Of a stretch of 8,410 nucleotides of DNA, positions 1-7,261 are shown piece after piece. The position numbers and the translations under genes were made by a program. Every line of letters begins with the position of its first letter. Within the stretch, counting starts at the first letter, position 1. The DNA comes from DATEPR01 sp036503065 (GTDB lineage Bacteria > Actinomycetota > Actinomycetes > Mycobacteriales > Pseudonocardiaceae). Location of the stretch: NCBI GenBank assembly GCA_036503065.1, contig DASXXM010000173.1, positions 1 through 8,410 on the forward strand. The letters are read 5' to 3'. The notes under the pieces are model-generated. The model did not search any database and was not told the DNA's origin. It saw nothing but the letters and a program-made list of their open reading frames with translations.

Positions 1-27
1 CAGCCGAGCCATCAGCAAGTCGTCCAC
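1..27 (-). CDS. Possible 5' end of a divergent gene (partial, product unknown)
   Basis: On the minus strand a GTG at 27-25 opens a frame that stays open to the window edge (nine codons, reading MDDLLMARL). It is preceded by a strong Shine-Dalgarno-like run, GGGAGGGG (42-35), with a 7-nt spacer, and a TAGGCT -10-like hexamer lies at 61-56. The start, ribosome site and promoter-like box are therefore properly ordered. Nine codons cannot identify a family, so no function is offered. If real, the gene is divergent from the glycosyltransferase and shares its spacer with the 11-bp repeats, the same arrangement as the 7691-7816 spacer. A chance open frame is a real possibility. Confidence 0.33.
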
Positions 28-72
28 CCGACAACCCCTCCCGCAGAGATCTTCGAGCCTACCGGCGCGACT

Positions 73-94
73 GTCACCCGGGCGTCACGCGACG
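73..94. promoter_or_regulatory. Two 11-bp direct repeats with GTCAC core (putative regulator-binding site)
   Basis: GTCACCCGGGC (73-83) is followed directly by GTCACGCGACG (84-94), so the GTCAC cores are exactly 11 bp, one helical turn, apart. The first 16 bases match 14 of 16 positions of the element at 7772-7787 in the other divergent spacer. Read on the minus strand, the last GTGAC is followed by 11 nt and then a -10-like TAGGCT (61-56). Head-to-tail 11-bp repeats are the known binding architecture of SARP/AfsR and PhoP-type activators in actinomycetes. Which regulator binds here, and which flanking gene it controls, is inference. Confidence 0.45.
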
Positions 95-126
95 GTGCCG
101 TGACGGGCCGGCACGACCATGGCCGC

Positions 127-1284
127 ATGCGGGTCCTGATGAGCGCGTTGCCCAGCCTCGGCCACGTCAACCCGTGCCTGGCAGTGGCCACCGCCCTGCG
201 GGACGCCGGGCACGAGGTGCGGCTGGCCACGTCGCCGGGCTTCGCGGCGCACGTCCGGGCGGCCGGTTTCGCGCAGGTGAACCTGGGATTCGACCTGCCC
301 CGGCCCGGCGACCGGCTCACGCCCCGGCTGGCGCAACGGTTCTACGGGCTGCTGCTGGACTCGTTCGGCTTCTGGGTGGACGACCTGCGCGAGCAGGTCG
401 ACACGTGGTCGCCGGACGTGCTGGTGCACGACTGGTCCGAGGTGGCGGGCGTCGCGGTCGGCGCCAAGCTGGGCATCCCGTCCGCGGTGCTGGGCAACGC
501 GTTGCGGCCGCCGATGACCCATGTGGCGGAGAGCCGGTGCTGGCTGGGCGTGGACTTCGCGGAACTCGGCGGGCCGTCGCGCGCGTTCGGTGACCTGCTG
601 CTGAACCTGTACCCACCGAGCTTCGCGTGGCCGGGCGAGCCGGACCTGCCGCACGAGCACTACCTGCGGCCGCCGCGCCACGACGGGGCGACCACGCGGC
701 AGCCGCCGGACTGGCTCGACGGCTCACCGTTGGTCTACCTGACCATGGGAACCTACTACGCGCAGCTGCCTCGGGTGATGGAGCGGCTGGTCGAGGGCGT
801 GGCCGGCGTGGCAGCACAGGTGGTCGTGACCGTGGGGACGGCGCGGGATCCGGCCGAACTGCGTCCGTTGCCGCCCAACGTGCGCGTGGAACGGTACGTG
901 CCGCAGTCCCAGCTCATTCCGCACTGCGCCGCGGTCATCTGCCAGGGCGGCCTGAACGCCATGATGGCGGCGTTGGAGCAGGGCGTGCCGGTGGGCTGCC
1001 TGCCGGTGACCTGGGGTGAGCCGTTGGGCTTCAACGCGGCAGAACGGTGCGCGCAGTTGGGGGCCGGCCTGTTGTATCCGATCGGCGACGCAGGCGGCGA
1101 CGCCCTGTTCGGCGATCTGGATCCGGCCCGTGTCCGGTCGATGGTCGAAACCCTGCTGGCCGACCAGGACTACCGGGCGGCGGCCGGCCGGGTGCGGACG
1201 GAGATCGCGGCGCTGCCGGCGATCGAGGATGCCGTCGGGTTGATCGAGGCGCTCGTCCGAGGTCACGGCTCCGCGACTTTGTAG
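127..1284 (+). CDS. GT1-family glycosyltransferase (MGT/UGT-like)
   Basis: This 385-residue protein has the two-Rossmann GT-B layout of nucleotide-sugar-dependent glycosyltransferases that decorate natural products. The N-terminus MRVLMSALPSLGHVNP carries the family GHVNP motif, whose His13 aligns with the catalytic base. The C-terminal donor domain runs through VERYVPQ (about 254-260) to ICQGGLNA (271-278) and a GVP segment (286-288). Two donor-site positions look altered: the usual HGG is QGG (Gln273), and the usual Asp-Gln pair reads Glu298-Pro299. This may mean an unusual sugar donor or weakened activity. The ATG at 127 is chosen because homologues begin at this motif; an in-frame GTG at 100 would add nine residues and lie only 5 bp from the 11-bp repeats. 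Neither start has a clear Shine-Dalgarno sequence. The 3' end overlaps the convergent ABC gene by 22 bp. Acceptor and sugar are unknown; a terpenoid acceptor is inferred from context. Confidence 0.9.
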   Translation: MRVLMSALPSLGHVNPCLAVATALRDAGHEVRLATSPGFAAHVRAAGFAQVNLGFDLPRPGDRLTPRLAQRFYGLLLDSFGFWVDDLREQVDTWSPDVLVHDWSEVAGVAVGAKLGIPSAVLGNALRPPMTHVAESRCWLGVDFAELGGPSRAFGDLLLNLYPPSFAWPGEPDLPHEHYLRPPRHDGATTRQPPDWLDGSPLVYLTMGTYYAQLPRVMERLVEGVAGVAAQVVVTVGTARDPAELRPLPPNVRVERYVPQSQLIPHCAAVICQGGLNAMMAALEQGVPVGCLPVTWGEPLGFNAAERCAQLGAGLLYPIGDAGGDALFGDLDPARVRSMVETLLADQDYRAAAGRVRTEIAALPAIEDAVGLIEALVRGHGSATL

Positions 1285-3074
1285 GCGTCGGCCTGGAGGC
1301 GGTACAGGTCGGCATACAGGCCGCCGGCACGCATCAGGTCGGCGTGCGTGCCCTGTCGGGTGATGGTGCCGTCGGCGAGTACCAGGATGACGTCGGCCAT
1401 GCGGACCGTGGCGAAGCGGTGCGAGACCAGCAGGGTGATCGCGCCGACCTCGGCGCCCAGTCGTCCGGCCCGTTCCGCGTAGCGTTCGAACAGTTCCTGT
1501 TCTGCCGCCACGTCCAGGGACGCGGTCGGCTCGTCCAGGACGAGCAGCAGTGGCCGGCCGCGCATGAACGCGCGGCCGAGGGCCAGTTTCTGCCACTGGC
1601 CGGTGGACAGGTCGACGCCGTCGGAGAACGAACGGCCCAGTTGGGTGTCCAGGCCGTTGGGCAGCGTGGTAACCAGGTCGACCGCGCCGGCCCGGTCCAG
1701 GGCGCGGTGGATGCTGGGGTCGTCGTCGATGTTCGGCAGGTCGCCCACGCCGACGGTTTCCCTGGCCGCGAACTCGTACCGGCCGAAGTCCTGGAACGCC
1801 GCGCTGGTACGGGTGCGCCACTCGGCGGCCGACAGCGAGTCCAGCGGCACGCCGTCGATGACGAACCGGCCGACGGTGGGCCGGTAGAGCCCGCACAGCA
1901 GTTTCACCAGCGTCGTCTTGCCCGCGCCGTGCTCGCCGACGAGCGCCACCACCGAACCGGCCGGCAGCCGCACGTCCACGCCGTGCAGTACCTCGCGATC
2001 CGTGCCCGGATAACGGAAACCGATCCCGTCGAGCACGATCCCGTCGCGCAGTCGGTCCGGGACCGGGGTTCCCGTCGATGCCGGTCGTCGGGCGGCGGCA
2101 TAGTCGAGCAGCCACTGGTACTGGTCCAGCACGTGCATCCCGGTGACGAACTTGCCGGTCACCGCGGCCATACCGCTGGTCTGGCCACGGAACTGCGTCA
2201 CCACGCTGGTCACGAGCACGATGTCACCCGCAGATGCCCTGCCGTGCAGCGCGAGCCACGTGACCAGCAGCAGCGCGGCTGCGTACCCGACCGCGAACAC
2301 CAGCCAGCCCGCCGCGCCCAACACCGCCGCGTACCCCCTGGCCCGCAGTTGCGTCGCGGTGACCTCCCGCCACAGGCGCGCGGCCCGGCCGTCCAGTTCC
2401 GGCCCGCTGCCCGCGATCCGGATCTCCTTCGCCGGCCCGGGTTTCACGCACAGGTCGTGCAGGTGCTTCTCCAGCCGCAGCGGACTCGCGGTGTCGGTCA
2501 GCGCCTGCTGGGTGCGTCGCCGGCCGGACCTGGCCAGCGACAGCGGCACCACGAACAGCGCCGCCAGCACCAACAATGCCGGATGCACGCTCAGCAGCAA
2601 CCACAGGCTCACCACCAGCCGCGCGACCAGCGACGCCGCGCCAAGGGCGGACCAGGCGAACTCGGCCAGCGACCGGCTTTGTTGGCGCACCAACAGGATT
2701 CGGTCCAGGTGGTCGGGCCGTTCGAGGTGTTCCACGCCCTCGAGCGAGGTCGACAGCGTGAGCACCTCGCGGTCGAGCACGATCCGCACCCGCTCGGCGA
2801 GCTCCATCTGCAGATTCCCGGCGATCCGGCCGCCGACCTGGCCAACGGCCAGCGCCAGCCCGCCGACGACGGCCGCGGTCACGGCCTCCACCGCCCGGCC
2901 GCCCAGCGCGCCGTTGACGATCCACCGCAGGCTCAGGCTCACCAGGCCGTCCGACACGACCTCCGCGACGATCAGCGTGACAACCCGCGACGTGCTGGCC
3001 TTGTCCGTCCGCCACGCCATGCCGAACAGGCGCCGCAGCGCGGCCAGTCGAGCCGTGGCGTGTCGCACGGACAT
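1263..3074 (-). CDS. ABC exporter half-transporter, fused permease and ATPase (copy 1)
   Basis: This 603-residue protein has an N-terminal membrane domain with about six hydrophobic segments (roughly 30-54, 60-82, 139-183 as two helices, 250-277 and 282-300), then a nucleotide-binding domain. The ATPase motifs are complete: Walker A GEHGAGKTT (380-388), Q-loop FQDFGRYEF, signature LSTGQ (489-493, a variant of LSGGQ), Walker B LLLVLDEP (509-516) with its catalytic Glu, and the SHRF switch His (about 550-553). It should use ATP to export a substrate across the cytoplasmic membrane, and must pair with a second half-transporter or itself. The ATG at 3074 is chosen because GGGAGG sits 4 nt upstream; an upstream GTG at 3125 lacks a good ribosome site. 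It is divergent from the second ABC gene. Lantibiotic exporters look similar, but no peptidase domain or precursor peptide is seen. Confidence 0.93.
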   Translation of the reverse strand: MSVRHATARLAALRRLFGMAWRTDKASTSRVVTLIVAEVVSDGLVSLSLRWIVNGALGGRAVEAVTAAVVGGLALAVGQVGGRIAGNLQMELAERVRIVLDREVLTLSTSLEGVEHLERPDHLDRILLVRQQSRSLAEFAWSALGAASLVARLVVSLWLLLSVHPALLVLAALFVVPLSLARSGRRRTQQALTDTASPLRLEKHLHDLCVKPGPAKEIRIAGSGPELDGRAARLWREVTATQLRARGYAAVLGAAGWLVFAVGYAAALLLVTWLALHGRASAGDIVLVTSVVTQFRGQTSGMAAVTGKFVTGMHVLDQYQWLLDYAAARRPASTGTPVPDRLRDGIVLDGIGFRYPGTDREVLHGVDVRLPAGSVVALVGEHGAGKTTLVKLLCGLYRPTVGRFVIDGVPLDSLSAAEWRTRTSAAFQDFGRYEFAARETVGVGDLPNIDDDPSIHRALDRAGAVDLVTTLPNGLDTQLGRSFSDGVDLSTGQWQKLALGRAFMRGRPLLLVLDEPTASLDVAAEQELFERYAERAGRLGAEVGAITLLVSHRFATVRMADVILVLADGTITRQGTHADLMRAGGLYADLYRLQADAYKVAEP

Positions 3075-3143
3075 CCGTCCTCCCGGTCTGGCCGAGCCCG
3101 ATGTGTTCTGCGACGATGATTCCACCTATCGGCATTTCCGGAT
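3075..3143. promoter_or_regulatory. Divergent spacer between the two ABC transporter genes
   Basis: These 69 bp separate two head-to-head genes and must hold the start signals for the minus-strand ABC gene, and probably for the + strand ABC-terpene synthase-P450 run. The minus-strand gene has a GGGAGG ribosome site at 3084-3079. The + strand gene has no clear ribosome site before its ATG. I find no convincing -35/-10 pair in either direction, and the GTCAC 11-bp repeats of the other two spacers are absent, so this promoter may be controlled differently. Confidence 0.4.
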
Positions 3144-4955
3144 ATGGGGGTTGGCGTGGTCGCGTTCGTCCGTGCGTTGCCGGTGCGATCACGGCAACTC
3201 GCGCTGCTCCGGCTGGCCGGCCGGCCGATCGTGGTCGGCTTGGTGCTCGTCTTCGCGATACAGGCGGCCCTGCCCGCGGCCGGCGCCATCGCGGTCGGCG
3301 CGCTGGTGGGCCGGCTGGTCGGACTGACGGCCGGGCACGGCCCGTCGGTGGCGCGGGCGGTGCCGGCCGTGCTCGCGCTGGGCGGCCTGATTCTGCTGGG
3401 GCACTTCGCCGAACACGCCGACGACCTGCTGCGGTTCGCCGCACAGCGCCGGATCGACGGCGCCGTTCGCGGGCGGGCCCGCGCCGCCGCCATGGCCGGG
3501 CCGGGCATCGGGCGACTGGAGGACAGCCGTGTGCGCGACGACCTGGCCGCCGCCGTCGACGGCTGGCTCGGCCAGACCGCCGGCAACGGCGCGGTCGGGC
3601 AATTATGGCTGGTGTTCCGGTTTCTCGGGGCGTTCGTCGCGGCCGCCGTGCTGGCCAGGTACTCGGTCCCGCTCGCGCTGACACTCCTGGTCGCCATGAC
3701 GGTGCTGCGCGCGATGCTGCGCCGGCAGTGGCTCGGCCTGATGGCCGCGGCCATGTCGGAGCGGCAGAACATGCGGCGCGCCGACTACTGGGCCGACATC
3801 GCGGCCGGGCCGGAGGCGGCCAAGGAGGTGCGGGTCTTCGGGTTCGGACCGTGGGCGGTGCGGCGCCAGCAGGAGCAGGCGCTGGCGACCCTGCGGCAGG
3901 TGCGCGGCCGCCTGCACGGGGTACTGCGCCGCCAGCCGCTGGTGTTCGCGCTGACCGCGGCCGCCTGCCTTGCGTCGCTGGTAGTGCCGGTGACCGAGGC
4001 GTTGCGCGGTCGGCTCGACGCGGGTCAGTTGGCGACCTACCTGCGGGCATCGGTCGGCGTGCTGGCGTTGGGGGCCATGGGTGCCGAGGCGTACGCCATC
4101 CAGTTCTCCCGCCCCGCCGTCGAGGCGATCGACCGGCTGGCCGTCTCGACCACGGCGGTCGCGGCGCCTGCTGCCGTGCCGGCGACCGCCCGGCCGCCGG
4201 TGATCCGCTTCGACGGGGTCGGGTTCGCCTACCCCGGGTTCGACCGTCCCCTGCTGTCCGGTCTCGACCTGACGATTCCGGGCGGACAGGTGCTGGCCGT
4301 CGTCGGTGCGAACGGGGCGGGCAAGACCACGCTGATCAAGTTGCTCGCCGGCCTGTACCAGCCGGACACCGGCCGGATCACGGCCGACGGCGTCGATGTC
4401 GCCACGCTGGACCCGGACGCGTGGCGGTCCCGGCTGGCCGTGGTGTTCCAGGACTTCATCCACTACGAACTGTCCACACGGGACAACATCGCGCTCGGCG
4501 CGCCGGAACGGCGCGCGGACGACGCGACGGTGACCGCGGCCATGGCCCGGGCTGGCGCGGGTACGCTGCTGGCCGAACTCCCGGCCGGCCTGGACACGAT
4601 CCTCTCGCGGGCGTATTCCGGCGGTACCGAGCTGTCCGGCGGCCAGTGGCAGCGGGTGGCCGTGGCGCGGGCGCTGTTCGCGGTGCTGGGTGGTCGTCGC
4701 GTGCTCGTGTTGGACGAGCCGACCGCGCACCTGGACGCACGTGCCGAACTGGCCGTGTTCGACGGCATCATCGAGGCCGTCCGCGGCGTGACCCTGATCC
4801 TCATCTCGCACCGGTTCGCCACCGTACGACGGGCCGACCGCATCGTCGTGCTCGACGAGGGTCGGGTGCGGGAAACGGGCAGCCACGACGAGCTGATGTG
4901 CGCCAACGGTTACTACGCCGACATGTTCACCCGCCAGGCCGAGCGATTCCGTTGA
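3144..4955 (+). CDS. ABC exporter half-transporter, fused permease and ATPase (copy 2)
   Basis: This 603-residue protein has the same architecture and length as the minus-strand ABC gene: a membrane domain over roughly residues 28-330, then an ATPase domain. The motifs are Walker A GANGAGKTT (388-396), Q-loop FQDFIHYEL, canonical signature LSGGQ (497-501), Walker B VLVLDEP (520-526, Glu525) and the switch His556 in SHRF. Both proteins share FQDF-x-x-YE and RFATVR-x-AD, so they look like paralogues that may assemble as a heterodimer exporting the cluster product. It is the first gene of a same-strand run; the terpene synthase follows after about 59 bp. The ATG at 3144 lacks a clear ribosome site and may be leaderless. 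An alternative GTG at 3156 has a G-run just upstream and would remove only four residues. The substrate is inferred from context. Confidence 0.93.
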   Translation: MGVGVVAFVRALPVRSRQLALLRLAGRPIVVGLVLVFAIQAALPAAGAIAVGALVGRLVGLTAGHGPSVARAVPAVLALGGLILLGHFAEHADDLLRFAAQRRIDGAVRGRARAAAMAGPGIGRLEDSRVRDDLAAAVDGWLGQTAGNGAVGQLWLVFRFLGAFVAAAVLARYSVPLALTLLVAMTVLRAMLRRQWLGLMAAAMSERQNMRRADYWADIAAGPEAAKEVRVFGFGPWAVRRQQEQALATLRQVRGRLHGVLRRQPLVFALTAAACLASLVVPVTEALRGRLDAGQLATYLRASVGVLALGAMGAEAYAIQFSRPAVEAIDRLAVSTTAVAAPAAVPATARPPVIRFDGVGFAYPGFDRPLLSGLDLTIPGGQVLAVVGANGAGKTTLIKLLAGLYQPDTGRITADGVDVATLDPDAWRSRLAVVFQDFIHYELSTRDNIALGAPERRADDATVTAAMARAGAGTLLAELPAGLDTILSRAYSGGTELSGGQWQRVAVARALFAVLGGRRVLVLDEPTAHLDARAELAVFDGIIEAVRGVTLILISHRFATVRRADRIVVLDEGRVRETGSHDELMCANGYYADMFTRQAERFR

Positions 4956-5000
4956 TCCGCCGACGCGACGCCACGGCGACGACCCGGTGACACCTGGACC

Positions 5001-5005
5001 GGAGG
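5001..5005 (+). promoter_or_regulatory. Ribosome binding site of the terpene synthase
   Basis: GGAGG lies directly against the first in-frame ATG (5006), too close to serve it, but 9 nt before the in-frame GTG at 5015. It therefore argues for 5015 as the start. A further ATG at 5021 has only GGGGTGGAG abutting it. Confidence 0.5.
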
Positions 5006-5014
5006 ATGACCGGG

Positions 5015-5968
5015 GTGGAGATGATCACCATACCCGACTTCTACTGCCCGGTCGATTCCGCGCTGAACCAGTACGTGGACGAGGGAGAGAAGTTCGCCGT
5101 CGAGTGGGCCACCGAGCGCGGTCTGATCGAGAACGAGGACGTCTGGGGCATCGGGCCGGCCCATCTCGGCTATCTCGCCGGCTATTCGCATCCCTGGGTT
5201 TCCCTGCCCGCGTTGCGGATCGCGATCGCGTGGCTGGACTGGCTGATGGTCTACGACGACGGCGTGACCGACAAGTGGGTCAACGTGAGCAAACGCGACC
5301 GGCGGGAGATCACCGAGGTCGGCGAACGCACGCTCGCCATCATGCGCGGCGCGACCGACGGCGCGCCGGACGGGCCACTGGACCGGGCGATGGGCGTGAT
5401 CCGCCGGGACATCGTGGCCCTGGCGCCGGACTGGGACATGACCACCACGTTCCTGCCCGGGTTCGCCCAGTACCTGCAGGCGACCCTGTGGGAGGCGACC
5501 AACATCTGGCGCCGCACGCCGCCGCGACTGTCCACGTACACCAACATGCGCCGCCACACCGGCTGCCTGTTCCCGACCTACGAGCTGTCCGCCGTGCTCG
5601 GCGGCATCAAGATCCGGCCCGAGGTACGGCAGCACGTGGCCCTGCGCCAGTTGGAGATCATGGCGAACAACTACACGTGCTGGCTCAACGACGTCTTCTC
5701 GTTCGAACGCGAACGCAACGACGGACAGGTGAACAACCTCGTCGCCGTGCTGCGGCAGGAGTTCGACACCAGCTACCAGGAGGCCGCCGACCGCGCCGTG
5801 GCGATGTGCCGGACGGAGATGGACTCCTACCTGGAACTGAAGGACCGGCTGCCCAGCCTGGGACTGGATCTCGATGACGATCTGACCCGGTATCTGCGGG
5901 TGTTGGAGTCGTGGATGCGGGCGCTGCTGGACTGGCACCGGATGACGTTCCGGTACGAGGTGCGATGA
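5015..5968 (+). CDS. Class I terpene synthase (terpene cyclase)
   Basis: This soluble protein of about 317 residues should ionise a linear prenyl diphosphate using Mg2+ and cyclise the carbocation to a terpene hydrocarbon or alcohol. All class I landmarks are present (numbering from 5015): a metal-binding Asp motif YDDGVTD with Asp81, Asp82 and Asp86; a pyrophosphate-sensor Arg179, exactly 46 residues before the second motif; the NSE triad Asn225, Ser229 and Glu233 in NDVFSFERE; and a C-terminal Arg-Tyr pair at 313-314. The Asp motif is of DDxxxD form rather than DDxxD. The length fits bacterial mono-, sesqui- or diterpene synthases, so chain length and product cannot be decided. In-frame ATGs at 5006 and 5021 are alternative starts. 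It lies between the ABC gene and the P450, whose start region overlaps its stop, implying co-transcription. No prenyl diphosphate synthase is in the window. Confidence 0.93.
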   Translation: MEMITIPDFYCPVDSALNQYVDEGEKFAVEWATERGLIENEDVWGIGPAHLGYLAGYSHPWVSLPALRIAIAWLDWLMVYDDGVTDKWVNVSKRDRREITEVGERTLAIMRGATDGAPDGPLDRAMGVIRRDIVALAPDWDMTTTFLPGFAQYLQATLWEATNIWRRTPPRLSTYTNMRRHTGCLFPTYELSAVLGGIKIRPEVRQHVALRQLEIMANNYTCWLNDVFSFERERNDGQVNNLVAVLRQEFDTSYQEAADRAVAMCRTEMDSYLELKDRLPSLGLDLDDDLTRYLRVLESWMRALLDWHRMTFRYEVR

Positions 5969-5974
5969 AGGAGG
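5968..5974 (+). promoter_or_regulatory. Strong ribosome binding site of the P450 gene
   Basis: AAGGAGG, a near-perfect Shine-Dalgarno sequence, begins on the last base of the terpene synthase stop codon and sits 5 nt before GTG 5980. It decides the P450 start in favour of 5980 over the ATG at 5965, which overlaps the terpene synthase stop as ATGA and has only GAGG upstream. Either way translation of the two genes is likely coupled. Confidence 0.65.
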
Positions 5975-5979
5975 AAGAG

Positions 5980-7173
5980 GTGGCGAATCCGGCGGTATCG
6001 CCCGCGGAGCTGACGTTCGACCCGACGACACCGGAGTTCCGCCGCGACCCGTACCGGTTCTACCGGCGGCTGCGCGAGTCCGCGCCGGTGTTCCGGAATC
6101 CTGCCGGCGGCTGGCTGCTGTCGCGGCACCAGGATTGCGCCTGGGCGTTGCAGGACACCCGCCTGCGCAACGTCGAGGACATTCGGTGCTATCCGGACGC
6201 GGCGGGCGAGAACAGCGAGAACGGAACCGCGGCAGGCGGCGACTTCGCGCACATCCGCGGTGCGGTGGCGCGTGCGCTGTCGCCCGCCGTCGTGCGGCGC
6301 TTCCGGCCTCGGGTGGGGCAGATCGTGGACGAGTTGGTCGATGCGACGCTCGCCGCCGGTGCGGTGGATCTGGTGGCGTCGTTGTGCCATCCGTTGGGTG
6401 CCATCGTGTTCTGCGAGTTGTTCGGCGTGCCGGTGGGCGACCGGGAGCTGTTCCGTGGCTGGGTCGACGACATCGTGCAGGGGGTCGACGTGCTGTTGGG
6501 CGTCTCGGCCGAGCTGGCGGCCAGCCGTGACGCGGCCATGGCCGCGTTCAGCGACTACTTCCGGCGACTCATCAACGCGCGGCGCGCCGATCCGGCCGGT
6601 GACCTGCTCGGTGAGCTGATCGCGATCGCCGACGGCGATGGCGGCCTCACCGAGGAAGAGTTGGTCTCCTCGTGCGTGATCCTGCTGATCACCGGCCACG
6701 AGTCGACGGTGAACTTCGTGTCCAATTCCGTGCACGCGCTGCTGACCCATCCCGACGAGCTGGCCAGGTTCCGTGCCGAGCCGGACATCGGCCAGGTCGC
6801 GATCGACGAGCTGATGCGCTACTGCGCCCCGGCGAACCTCGTCGTGCGTACCGCCGGTACCGCGATCGAGCTGGACGGTCACACGATCGAGGAAGGCGAG
6901 TTCGTCGTGCCGTTGTTGGCCGCGGCCAACCGAGATCCGGACGTGTTTCCCGATCCGGAGCGCCTGGATCTGACCAGGACGCCCAACCCGCACCTGGCAT
7001 TCGGGCACGGCCTGCACTACTGCCTCGGCGCCGCGCTGGCACGGATGGAGGGCTTGGTGGCGTTGGAAACGCTCACCAGGCGCGCACCGGCGCTGGAACT
7101 CACCGGTGAGCCGGAGTACAAGCCGACGATCGGCCTGCGCGGCCTGGCCACGTTACCGGTCCGGGCCTGGTGA
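5980..7173 (+). CDS. Cytochrome P450 monooxygenase
   Basis: This 397-residue soluble bacterial P450 has the usual length for class I enzymes that draw electrons from a separate ferredoxin and reductase; neither partner is in the window. Landmarks are the I-helix oxygen-activation motif TGHEST (238-243, in place of the commoner AGHET), the K-helix ExxR as Glu277-Arg280, and the heme loop FGHGLHYCLG (341-350) with the iron ligand Cys348. An N-terminal RDPYRFYRRLRE segment is typical of the bacterial families. It most likely oxidises the terpene made by the gene immediately upstream, creating a hydroxyl that a glycosyltransferase could use; this role is inferred from position. The GTG at 5980 is chosen for its strong ribosome site, leaving 11 bp after the terpene synthase stop; ATG 5965 would add five residues (MKEEE). 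A CYP family number cannot be assigned by eye. Confidence 0.94.
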   Translation: MANPAVSPAELTFDPTTPEFRRDPYRFYRRLRESAPVFRNPAGGWLLSRHQDCAWALQDTRLRNVEDIRCYPDAAGENSENGTAAGGDFAHIRGAVARALSPAVVRRFRPRVGQIVDELVDATLAAGAVDLVASLCHPLGAIVFCELFGVPVGDRELFRGWVDDIVQGVDVLLGVSAELAASRDAAMAAFSDYFRRLINARRADPAGDLLGELIAIADGDGGLTEEELVSSCVILLITGHESTVNFVSNSVHALLTHPDELARFRAEPDIGQVAIDELMRYCAPANLVVRTAGTAIELDGHTIEEGEFVVPLLAAANRDPDVFPDPERLDLTRTPNPHLAFGHGLHYCLGAALARMEGLVALETLTRRAPALELTGEPEYKPTIGLRGLATLPVRAW

Positions 7174-7195
7174 TCGGCACCGGAACTGCGTGGGC

Positions 7196-7225
7196 GGGGG
7201 ACCGGCGGGGGCACGCCGGTCCCCC
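7196..7225. terminator. GC-rich hairpin, probable bidirectional terminator
   Basis: GGGGGACCGGCG (7196-7207) pairs perfectly over 12 bp with CGCCGGTCCCCC (7214-7225) across a 6-nt loop, and a short CGTTTCG follows. It lies 22 bp past the P450 stop in the 88-bp gap between convergent genes, so it can end the + strand run and the minus-strand membrane gene. There is no long T-tract, which is common for actinomycete terminators. A weaker ACCCG/CGGGT hairpin (7237-7253) lies between it and the membrane gene. Confidence 0.8.
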
Positions 7226-7261
7226 GTTTCGAACTCACCCGCGGGGGACGGGTACTCGGGT

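Noticed and set aside
2197..2227. Cluster of three GTCAC words inside the first ABC gene
   Set aside because: Spacings are 12 and 14 bp, not 11, and the bases encode a normal membrane segment. It is kept here as a warning that GTCAC clusters can occur by chance in this DNA.
1047..3119. Long + strand open frame of 690 codons opposite the minus-strand ABC gene
   Set aside because: Its translation is Arg/Gln/His/Pro-rich and domain-free, and it lies antisense to a clear ABC transporter; high GC content opens such frames by chance.
3075..3143. Possible RiPP precursor peptide, given the lantibiotic-like ABC exporters
   Set aside because: No short frame with a ribosome site and a Cys/Ser/Thr-rich core was seen in this or the other spacers, and no modifying enzymes are present.
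2224..4050. 608-codon minus-strand open frame crossing the divergent ABC spacer
   Set aside because: Low-complexity Arg/Ala/Pro translation that shadows both ABC genes and would cross their start signals.
3603..4886. 427-codon minus-strand open frame opposite the second ABC gene
   Set aside because: Charged, repetitive translation without domains; the opposite strand carries complete ATPase motifs.
4956..5000. Possible terminator between the ABC gene and the terpene synthase (CGCCG/CGGCG)
   Set aside because: Only a 5-bp stem with an 11-nt loop and no T-rich tail; too weak in GC-rich DNA to break the operon.
5827..7017. 396-codon minus-strand open frame opposite the P450
   Set aside because: No recognisable domain, and the + strand P450 motifs are unambiguous.
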